A stretch of DNA of 5,713 nucleotides. It comes from Caldora sp. SIO3E6 (GTDB lineage: Bacteria > Cyanobacteriota > Cyanobacteriia > Cyanobacteriales > Coleofasciculaceae). Positions within the stretch are counted from its first letter, which is position 1. Every line of letters begins with the position of its first letter. The stretch is from the NCBI GenBank assembly GCA_010672185.1, contig JAAHHL010000517.1:1-5713 (forward strand). Reading direction: 5' to 3'. A program made the position numbers and the translations under genes. Shown one piece after another: positions 1-3,951 of the stretch. The notes beneath the pieces are model-generated. The model was not told where the DNA came from. It saw nothing but the letters and a program-made list of their open reading frames with translations, and did not search any database.

Positions 1-1
1 C

Positions 2-493
2 GACGAAGCTCAACAACCGGAAAATGCTTTGAGAGTTAAGCAAAAGTTGGAGACAAATTACATCGAGCAAGAAAACCTGTTTCCCTTACCAGCACTACAG
101 ATTGCTATTGCCTCTGACTACGAAGCCTTAAACCAACTAGATCAAGCAAAGGAAAAGTATCAGCAAGCTTATCTGCTAGCCTTTTCTTTACAAGAATTTT
201 CCCTTGCCAGCGATGCTCTACACAAGTTAGCAACCCTATATCGCTCTAATAACCAACCCAATATAGCTTTGCAAATTTATCAGCAACTTCTTCTGGTTGA
301 GCAGCAGTCTTTCAATAAATATGGCTTGATGACTACTTATGATCAAATAGGTCAAATTTATCTAGAACAGAACAACTATGCTCAAGCTGTGGCGGCTTTC
401 CAACAAGGATTAAGACTGGCACAGTTATTGGACTATAATATTATCTATTTTGTCACTAAAATTCAAGAAACAACTCAACTGAGTTCTCAGTAA
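2..493 (+). CDS. TPR-repeat protein, C-terminal part (5' end outside window)
   Basis: The frame is open from the first bases of the window, so this is the last ~163 residues of a longer protein. A TTG at 29 is in frame, but nothing supports it as a start. Three tandem tetratricopeptide-like helical hairpins are visible, at about residues 31-64, 68-101 and 108-141. They show the usual pattern: an aromatic or Leu-rich first helix (DYEALNQLDQAKEKY, LATLYRSNNQPNIALQIY, IGQIYLEQNNYAQAVAAF), the small residue Ala near position 20 and a basic or Gln-rich second helix. TPRs form a superhelical scaffold for protein-protein contacts. No catalytic domain is seen in this part and the partner is unknown. 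The protein ends soon after the third repeat with a Gln/Thr/Ser tail. The TPR call is firm; the role cannot be told from this fragment. Confidence 0.85.
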   Translation, partial: DEAQQPENALRVKQKLETNYIEQENLFPLPALQIAIASDYEALNQLDQAKEKYQQAYLLAFSLQEFSLASDALHKLATLYRSNNQPNIALQIYQQLLLVEQQSFNKYGLMTTYDQIGQIYLEQNNYAQAVAAFQQGLRLAQLLDYNIIYFVTKIQETTQLSSQ

Positions 494-513
494 AAGGGAT
501 ACTCAGTTGAGTT
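472..513 (+). terminator. Inverted repeat across the TPR-gene stop codon, possible terminator
   Basis: A perfect 13-bp stem pairs 472-484 (AACTCAACTGAGT) with 501-513, with a 16-nt loop that contains the TAA stop (491-493). Each arm is itself nearly palindromic (ACTCA/TGAGT), so two small hairpins could form instead of one large one. No long T-run follows, only GTTTG, so it is not a textbook intrinsic terminator. A 3'-end processing or stability element is equally possible. Confidence 0.5.
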
Positions 514-520
514 TGCTGTA

Positions 521-548
521 TAAGTAATAAGTAATAAGTAATAAGTAA
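521..548. repeat. TAAGTAA heptamer tandem repeat, 4 units
   Basis: Four perfect head-to-tail copies of TAAGTAA run from 521 to 548, followed by a divergent fifth unit (TAATCAG). Heptameric short tandem repeats are known from cyanobacterial genomes as STRR-type sequences. The array lies in the spacer between the TPR gene and the desaturase and has stops in the direct frames, so it is not coding. Confidence 0.85.
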
Positions 549-560
549 TAATCAGTAGTA

Positions 561-572
561 GGACTTCAGTCC
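561..572. repeat. Short palindrome GGACTTCAGTCC
   Basis: The arms GGACT (561-565) and AGTCC (568-572) pair around a 2-nt centre. The element is small and lies between the two heptamer arrays. I recall similar GGACT...AGTCC motifs as dispersed repeats in cyanobacteria. No function is assigned. Confidence 0.4.
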
Positions 573-603
573 AACAAGAAACAAGTCAGCTTTCCTGAGA
601 ACC

Positions 604-638
604 TTCTGCCTTCTGCCTCCTGCCTTCTGCCTCCTGCC
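604..638. repeat. (T/C)-variant TTCTGCC/TCCTGCC heptamer array, 5 units
   Basis: Five contiguous heptamers run from 604 to 638, in the order TTCTGCC, TTCTGCC, TCCTGCC, TTCTGCC, TCCTGCC, followed by TTTT. The units differ only at the second base. The same family recurs in the same orientation at 5397-5424. This is an STRR-type intergenic repeat of the kind found in cyanobacteria. Confidence 0.88.
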
Positions 639-689
639 TTTTAGCATCATATCAATAATAAAATTTGATAAATTGAGCCCCAAATCGTA

Positions 690-721
690 TTGACATAAGT
701 TGCAACCCATGCAAATACTAA
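690..721 (+). promoter_or_regulatory. Candidate promoter for the desaturase gene
   Basis: A perfect -35 hexamer TTGACA lies at 690-695. The -10 is less clear: TACTAA at 716-721 gives a 20-bp spacer, and AAATAC at 713-718 gives 17 bp but a poor match. The position, about 45 bp before the ATG at 765, is reasonable. Translation signals are weak too: AAGG at 746-749 is 15 nt from the start, and GAG at 753-755 is 9 nt away. Confidence 0.35.
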
Positions 722-764
722 GAAAACGTTGGCCATTTTCACCTTAAGGCTTGAGTAGCAAATA

Positions 765-1874
765 ATGAGTTCATCTCTAATTAGTGATAAACCTTCCTCG
801 AAAGTGACTTTCCCGAATAAGAATAACTTCAGGAAAACATTGAATGAAAGAGTAAAAAAATATTTTCAGGAAAACGACATTAAGCCTCAAAATAATCCGG
901 CGATGTATCTTAAAACTGCAATAATTTTAACCTGGATCTTTGGCGCTTGGGCGTTTGTTCTGTTCGGGCCAACAATTATGTGGCTCAAAGTCTTAGGCTG
1001 TATAGTCTTGGGTTTAGGAATAGGTGGTGGCGGTATGAGTGTTGCTCATGATGCGAATCATGGCAGTTATTCAACTAATTCTCGTATCAATAAGCTATTG
1101 GGTCTGACTCATGATTTCCTTGGGGTATCAAGTTATTTGTGGAGATATCGCCATAATTTTCTTCATCATACCTATACAAATCTTGATGGTCATGATGTGG
1201 AAATTGACGGTAGTGGTGTAATCAGAATGTTCCCCAAGATGGAACACAAATGGTATCATCAATTCCAACATTTATTTATTTGGTTTATCTATCCCATCAT
1301 CCCCTTCTACTGGTCTATCAATGAGATGAAATTAATGGCATCATCTCAAGGTAAGTACCTTAATTATAGCATTCCCAAGCTCAAAACCTCAGAATTGATT
1401 ACTTTCTGGGGAATGAAATTACTCAACTTTGTCTTTTTTGTAGCTATTCCTCTAGCTGTGGGATATACGATTTGGCAAACTCTCCTAGGAGTAATGATTA
1501 CCTTCATGATTTACGGATTCGTAGTCTGTGAAGTATTTATGTTAGCTCATGTCCTAGAAGCTACAGAGTTTCCAGAAGTAGAGCCAGAGTCGAATAGTAT
1601 TAACGATGAATGGGCAATTTTTCAAATTAAGACCACAGCAGATTTTGCTCCTAAAAATCCGATACTAAACTGGTATATCGGGGGTCTCAACTACCAAACA
1701 GTTCATCATCTCTTTCCCCATATCTGTCATATTCACTATCCCAAGATAGCGCCAATTTTAACAGAAGTTTGTGAAGAGTTTGGGGTGAAGTACAATGTTT
1801 ATCCTACCTTCAGGGAAGCGATCGCGTCTAATTACCGTTGGCTCAAACTAATGGGAACAGCATCTAATGCCTAG
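765..1874 (+). CDS. desD: DesD-type (delta-6) acyl-lipid fatty acid desaturase
   Basis: This is a complete 369-residue membrane di-iron desaturase. Such enzymes add a cis double bond to fatty acids of membrane glycerolipids, using reduced ferredoxin in cyanobacteria. All three histidine boxes are present: HDANH (95-99), HNFLHH (130-135) and QTVHH (311-315). Gln as the first residue of box 3 is typical of front-end (delta-5/delta-6) desaturases. Hydrophobic segments lie at about 51-69, 74-92, 168-186, 219-239 and 243-262. The motifs NPAMYLKT, LWRYRHN, FMLAHVLE, CHIHYP and the C-terminal ASNYRWL closely match what I recall of Synechocystis DesD, which is about 360 residues and lacks a cytochrome b5 domain, as here. 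Box 1 continues as HDANHGS rather than the HDANHNA I recall for DesD, and the segment before it is glycine-rich (GIGGGG), so a paralogue with another regiospecificity is possible. The gene stands alone. Its ATG gives the expected N-terminus. Confidence 0.9.
   Translation: MSSSLISDKPSSKVTFPNKNNFRKTLNERVKKYFQENDIKPQNNPAMYLKTAIILTWIFGAWAFVLFGPTIMWLKVLGCIVLGLGIGGGGMSVAHDANHGSYSTNSRINKLLGLTHDFLGVSSYLWRYRHNFLHHTYTNLDGHDVEIDGSGVIRMFPKMEHKWYHQFQHLFIWFIYPIIPFYWSINEMKLMASSQGKYLNYSIPKLKTSELITFWGMKLLNFVFFVAIPLAVGYTIWQTLLGVMITFMIYGFVVCEVFMLAHVLEATEFPEVEPESNSINDEWAIFQIKTTADFAPKNPILNWYIGGLNYQTVHHLFPHICHIHYPKIAPILTEVCEEFGVKYNVYPTFREAIASNYRWLKLMGTASNA
1818..1825. repeat. HIP1 octamer GCGATCGC
   Basis: A perfect copy of the highly iterated palindrome of cyanobacterial genomes, inside the 3' end of the desaturase coding sequence. 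It supports a cyanobacterial origin. Confidence 0.85.
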
Positions 1875-1895
1875 GAGCTTATTTTCTTTCCTAGG
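1870..1895 (+). terminator. Inverted repeat across the desaturase stop codon, possible terminator
   Basis: CCTAGGA (1870-1876) pairs with TCCTAGG (1889-1895) in a 7-bp stem with a 12-nt loop. The TAG stop (1872-1874) lies in the left arm. There is a TTTT at 1901-1904 but no immediate T-run. The stronger hairpin of repeat copy A follows at 1926-1958 and could also stop transcription. Confidence 0.4.
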
Positions 1896-1965
1896 GTAGG
1901 TTTTATTAATAGCACTTGCCCGTTGAGATACCCGACTTCTTCAAGAAGTCGGGTATCTGGGAGTG
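1896..1965. repeat. 70-bp palindromic repeat, copy A
   Basis: This copy has a 30-bp non-palindromic lead starting GTAGGTTT, then a near-perfect palindrome at 1926-1958. The palindrome has 16-bp arms (AGATACCCGACTTCTT and its complement) around a single C, and the tail is GGGAGTG. Copy B at 2313-2382 has the same length and orientation, differs at only 5 of 70 positions, and is identical over the last 44 bp. It resembles the dispersed non-autonomous palindromic (REP/MITE-like) repeats of filamentous cyanobacteria. It encodes nothing. Confidence 0.9.
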
Positions 1966-1981
1966 ATCGCTCGATCTCTAT

Positions 1982-1996
1982 TGCTATATAATAGCA
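1982..1996 (+). promoter_or_regulatory. Candidate -10 box inside a palindromic operator
   Basis: A perfect TATAAT (1987-1992) sits inside the inverted repeat TGCTAT-ATA-ATAGCA (1982-1996). It is 27 bp before the antitoxin ATG. A palindrome over the -10 is the usual site for autorepression by a VapB-type antitoxin. No good -35 exists 16-18 bp upstream, where the end of repeat copy A lies, so the original upstream promoter may have been replaced. Confidence 0.45.
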
Positions 1997-2019
1997 TTAT
2001 ATTAACAGGTAAAAATGTG

Positions 2020-2268
2020 ATGAAAAACCAAGTCATAGATGTGAGCGGACTAAGTCCGAGACAGATAGCAATAATTGAAGAAATTGTTACTACTTTTAAG
2101 TTGGTTTCTCAACCGAATAATTTATCTCCAAAAATACTGAAAATTGACCATTCGGGAAACTCTTTGAATCTGGCAGAGAGAATCAAACAACGCTTTACTC
2201 ATTTAGACAATGTAGAAATTTCCCCAATTACCAGAGATAGAATGCGAACTCCTCCTCAATTTGATTAA
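2020..2268 (+). CDS. Small antitoxin-like protein (orphaned VapB-type partner)
   Basis: This encodes 82 residues. The ATG at 2020 is preferred because AGG at 2007-2009 is a ribosome binding site 10 nt upstream; a GTG at 2017 is the close alternative. The longer frame from GTG 1963 would begin inside repeat copy A and is unlikely. The N-terminus reads VIDVSGLSPRQIAIIEEIV, followed by a polar helix and a basic middle (AERIKQRF), with no Cys and no membrane segment. I recognise this type as the small protein found upstream of PIN toxins in cyanobacteria, but cannot name a family with certainty. Its stop overlaps the next start by one base (TAATG), the layout of a coupled toxin-antitoxin pair. 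The downstream toxin is broken, so this antitoxin has no functional partner here. By analogy it would bind the toxin and its own operator (see 1982-1996). Confidence 0.6.
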   Translation: MKNQVIDVSGLSPRQIAIIEEIVTTFKLVSQPNNLSPKILKIDHSGNSLNLAERIKQRFTHLDNVEISPITRDRMRTPPQFD

Positions 2269-2312
2269 TGATAATTTTAGATACTAATGTTATTTCAGAA
2301 TTAATGAAAAAA
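2268..2312 (+). pseudogene. VapC-type PIN-domain toxin, truncated after ~15 codons by repeat copy B
   Basis: The first 14 residues, MIILDTNVISELMK, are the classic start of VapC-type PIN ribonucleases; Asp5 is the first metal-binding acid and TNV/SEL follow as usual. Such toxins are about 130-140 residues and need three or four acidic residues spread along the chain. Here the match ends at repeat copy B, which begins at 2313. The frame stays open through the repeat and beyond to a stop at 2547-2549 (93 codons), but those residues come from the repeat and from the antisense of the Uma2 gene and show no PIN motifs. No remainder of the toxin is recognisable after the repeat, so insertion probably came with, or was followed by, a deletion. 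The product would be inactive. Translation is coupled to the antitoxin by the 1-nt overlap. Confidence 0.75.
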
Positions 2313-2382
2313 GTAGGTTTCATCCATAGCATTTGCCTGTTGAGATACCCGACTTCTTCAAGAAGTCGGGTATCTGGGAGTG
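2313..2382. repeat. 70-bp palindromic repeat, copy B (interrupts toxin gene)
   Basis: This copy has the same length and orientation as copy A, with 5 differences, all in the first 26 bp. The palindrome spans 2343-2375 with perfect 16-bp arms. The left edge coincides with the point where the toxin reading frame loses similarity to PIN proteins. I see no obvious target-site duplication: the flanks are AATGAAAAAA on the left and CTCACGATCG on the right. Confidence 0.9.
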
Positions 2383-2420
2383 CTCACGATCGCTTTTCAA
2401 TCAGTGAGGTTTTGGAACAT

Positions 2421-2428
2421 GCGATCGC
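2421..2428. repeat. HIP1 octamer GCGATCGC
   Basis: A perfect octamer in the 67-bp gap between repeat copy B and the end of the Uma2 gene. A second partial site (CGATCGC) lies at 2387-2393. Confidence 0.85.
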
Positions 2429-2449
2429 CTTTACCCTCATTTTACCATC

Positions 2450-3022
2450 CTACTCTTTGCCAAATACTTCAGATACTTTTAAGTGCAGTGCCCTAAATCC
2501 GGGAGACAGCAATACATCATCATTGCTAAAACTACCCACTTCTACATAACTGTTTCCCCTCAGTTCTAAAATCAGGATGGTTTTAGTTTGGGGGTCAACA
2601 ATCCAGTATTCAGGAATACCACAATCTTGATATTGCATTCTCTTAGCGATGTAGTCCCTATCTCTTTGTATCTCTCCAGGACTAACTACTTCAACCACTA
2701 ATAAAGGAAGTGCCATAGAAAGGCGAATGGTATTGCGCTTGGATAATTGCTGAATATGTTCTTCTCGAATGATGGTTAAGTCAGGATAGCGGTTTTTGGG
2801 TTCACCTCTGACTTCTAATTCTAGTCCATGTCCTCGTACTCTACGATGTCCGACAAGTGAAGCAAACTTAAGCAGCAGAAAATTAGCAATTTCAATATTA
2901 AATCCTGATTCTGGCGGCATTTCAATCAATTCCCCATTAAATAACTCGTAGAGTTGTTCCGAATTGTCATTGTATGATAGATACTCTTCAAAGGTTTCAA
3001 ATCGAGGTTTGACGCTTAACAT
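2450..3022 (-). CDS. Uma2 family (DUF820) PD-(D/E)XK nuclease-like protein
   Basis: A complete 190-residue protein of the Uma2/DUF820 family, greatly expanded in cyanobacteria and predicted to have a restriction-endonuclease fold. The family landmarks occur in order: FEEYLSYNDN and YELFNGELIEMPPES near the N-terminus (11-39), RYPDLTII (78-85) with the likely catalytic Asp81, LLVVEVVSPGE (107-117) with Glu111, Asp121 and Lys127 after it, then YQDCGIPEYWIVDP (131-144). Glu111 is followed by Val-Val, so the catalytic Lys is probably the displaced Lys127, as I recall for this family. Length and start are normal. No clear ribosome binding site is seen, and the start codon abuts the left edge of repeat copy C. 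The cellular role of Uma2 proteins is largely unproven; mobile or selfish spread has been suggested. The gene runs toward the broken toxin gene. Confidence 0.88.
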   Translation of the reverse strand: MLSVKPRFETFEEYLSYNDNSEQLYELFNGELIEMPPESGFNIEIANFLLLKFASLVGHRRVRGHGLELEVRGEPKNRYPDLTIIREEHIQQLSKRNTIRLSMALPLLVVEVVSPGEIQRDRDYIAKRMQYQDCGIPEYWIVDPQTKTILILELRGNSYVEVGSFSNDDVLLSPGFRALHLKVSEVFGKE

Positions 3023-3084
3023 AGGTTTTAGGATAGGTGGTTGTTGAGATACTCGATTTCTTGAAAAAGTCGGGTATCTATGCT
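3022..3084. repeat. Degenerate palindromic repeat, copy C
   Basis: The lead TAGGTTTTA (3022-3030) and the palindrome (3047-3079) match copies A and B, with four changes in the 33-bp palindrome and about 4 bp missing from the lead. Two of the changes (C to T at palindrome positions 7 and 11) would be G-U pairs in a plus-strand RNA. The tail after TATCT differs. The orientation is the same as A and B. The left end touches the Uma2 start codon. Confidence 0.75.
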
Positions 3085-3173
3085 TTATAGTTTATTTCTT
3101 TAGCCACAATAACACCCCGGCACTCTGCAAACCCCACTCTCACGAATCCTGTCTTCTGGCAATATCCCCGCAT
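3078..3173 (-). CDS. Possible 31-residue small ORF or gene remnant
   Basis: The ATG at 3173 is preceded at good spacing by GAGG (5 nt upstream), and a GGAG lies just before that. The peptide begins MRGYCQKTGFVRVGFAECRG and ends EINYKA; it is basic and has two Cys. The frame is also open upstream to about 3197 (SFLVGGDEVI). Its stop codon is formed at the right edge of repeat copy C, so the frame may once have continued. It lies 50 nt downstream of the DUF5615 gene on the same strand. I do not recognise it; it may be a gene fragment or chance. Nothing else was seen in the spacer 3085-3223. Confidence 0.2.
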   Translation of the reverse strand: MRGYCQKTGFVRVGFAECRGVIVAKEINYKA

Positions 3174-3223
3174 AATCACCTCATCTCCACCAACCAAAAA
3201 CGATCAATTGTTCTAATTAACCG

Positions 3224-3595
3224 TTACTCAGGTTCCTGCAAGGGTAATTGCCTCAATCTGTGTCCACCTGGTTCTACAACGACAAATGCTCTTGCCAGCT
3301 CTATTTCTGAGTAAGTGTGTAAAATGCGTGTCAGTTCTTTATGAACTGCATTCACCGTAGAAGGTAAAATTCTCAGATAAATCACTCCAGTTCCAATTGC
3401 TCTGACAAAAACGAGATTGCCGTAGTCTCTGTCTCGCGTTATAAGAAGTCGTTTCTGCTCTTGTGCTACCCTAAGTATTTCTTCATCACTTGCTTGAGAA
3501 AGTCCCATCTCGGCAGCAAGAACCAGGTCATGTCCAGCATTAACCAAAAATCTTGTTGTTACAGCATACACATCTTGGTCAAGTAAAAATTTCAT
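3224..3595 (-). CDS. DUF5615 PIN-like protein, probable toxin of a toxin-antitoxin pair
   Basis: A 123-residue protein of the DUF5615 family, a PIN-like fold related to Mut7-C and VapC ribonucleases. The expected acidic sites are present: Asp6 and Asp8 in KFLLDQDV, Asp37-Glu38-Glu39 in ASDEEILRVA, and Asp55/Asp57 in LLITRDRDYGNLVF. The usual GHDLVLAAEMG (21-31) lies between the first two. The length is normal and no active-site residue appears missing. The gene begins 2 nt after the stop of the DUF433 gene (TAG CT ATG), with no clear ribosome binding site of its own, so translation is probably coupled. By context and family it is the likely toxin, an RNase acting in the cytoplasm, but its target is not known and activity is inferred only from fold relatives. 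Confidence 0.85.
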   Translation of the reverse strand: MKFLLDQDVYAVTTRFLVNAGHDLVLAAEMGLSQASDEEILRVAQEQKRLLITRDRDYGNLVFVRAIGTGVIYLRILPSTVNAVHKELTRILHTYSEIELARAFVVVEPGGHRLRQLPLQEPE

Positions 3596-3597
3596 AG

Positions 3598-3822
3598 CTA
3601 AACTGGCATAAGGCGAATGTCTTCAGCCGCCACTAACGCAATAGCATATCGCAAGCAAGCACGAATATCTTCAACTTGTAGATCCGGGTAGTAATCCTGA
3701 ATAATTGCATCAAAAGAGAGTCCTTCATTAAGTAATTCCAGAATACTCTGTACTGTGATGCGTGTACCTGCGATGCAAGGCTTACCGAAGTGAATTTGAT
3801 GGTTAACTGAGATTCTGTCCAT
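3598..3822 (-). CDS. DUF433 protein, probable antitoxin
   Basis: A 74-residue DUF433 protein carrying the signature GKPCIAGTRITV at residues 13-24, followed by a helical region (SILELLNEGLSFDAIIQDYYPDL) with the look of a winged-helix/HTH DNA-binding domain. The ATG at 3822 is chosen. A longer frame from TTG at 3855 would add 11 residues not typical of the family, and a TAGAAT -10-like box at 3855-3860 would place transcription start after that TTG. DUF433 proteins are commonly encoded just before DUF5615 proteins in cyanobacteria, and the pair is considered a VapBC-like toxin-antitoxin module. The likely job is to neutralise the DUF5615 partner and repress the operon. That role is from family context, not shown by this sequence. 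Confidence 0.85.
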   Translation of the reverse strand: MDRISVNHQIHFGKPCIAGTRITVQSILELLNEGLSFDAIIQDYYPDLQVEDIRACLRYAIALVAAEDIRLMPV

Positions 3823-3854
3823 AGCAGACAAAACTTTAAAATAGGGGTTACTCA

Positions 3855-3883
3855 ATTCTAGAGCGTCGATTCAGAAAATTTAA
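3855..3883 (-). promoter_or_regulatory. Candidate promoter of the DUF433-DUF5615 operon
   Basis: Read on the minus strand, TAGAAT (3860-3855) is one base from the -10 consensus. A weak -35-like TTAAAT (3883-3878) lies 17 bp upstream. A start near 3848 would give a short leader before the ATG at 3822. This rests on motif match only. Confidence 0.25.
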
Positions 3884-3921
3884 AGCTGAAATTGATTTTC
3901 ATTCATTTGCTCTGGAAGCCT

Positions 3922-3951
3922 CCATTAGATCAATCAGTTTCTCAGTAATGG
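3922..3951 (-). terminator. Weak inverted repeat across the mltA stop codon
   Basis: CCATTA (3922-3927) pairs with TAATGG (3946-3951), with an 18-nt loop that holds the TGA stop (3934-3936). The stem is short and AT-rich, with no T-run after it on the minus strand. A terminator function is doubtful. Confidence 0.2.

Noticed and set aside
29..31. TTG at 29 as the start of the TPR protein
   Set aside because: The frame is open to the window edge, there is no ribosome binding site, and TPR proteins of this kind are usually much longer.
1963..2019. Longer N-terminus of the antitoxin from GTG 1963
   Set aside because: This start lies in the tail of repeat copy A and the added residues include the promoter-like TATAAT region. 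ATG 2020 has a ribosome binding site.
1896..2382. Insertion sequence bounded by copies A and B
   Set aside because: No transposase lies between them, the copies are direct rather than inverted, and no target duplication is seen. The content is the antitoxin and the toxin start.
2313..2549. Continuation of the toxin frame through the repeat to 2549
   Set aside because: The residues come from repeat copy B, a HIP1-bearing spacer and the antisense of the Uma2 3' end. No PIN motif follows, so it is treated as read-through of a broken gene, not a fusion protein.
1896..3084. CRISPR-like array from the three repeats
   Set aside because: Spacing is irregular (hundreds of bases), genes lie between the copies, and each copy is a long palindrome. 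There are no uniform spacers and no cas genes.
3823..3855. TTG start at 3855 for the DUF433 protein
   Set aside because: It adds 11 residues not typical of the family and has no ribosome binding site. ATG 3822 gives the normal DUF433 length.
3877..3904. GAAAAT/ATTTTC inverted repeat between mltA and DUF433
   Set aside because: The stem is short and purely AT-rich apart from the ends, and the loop is long. It is expected by chance in AT-rich spacer.
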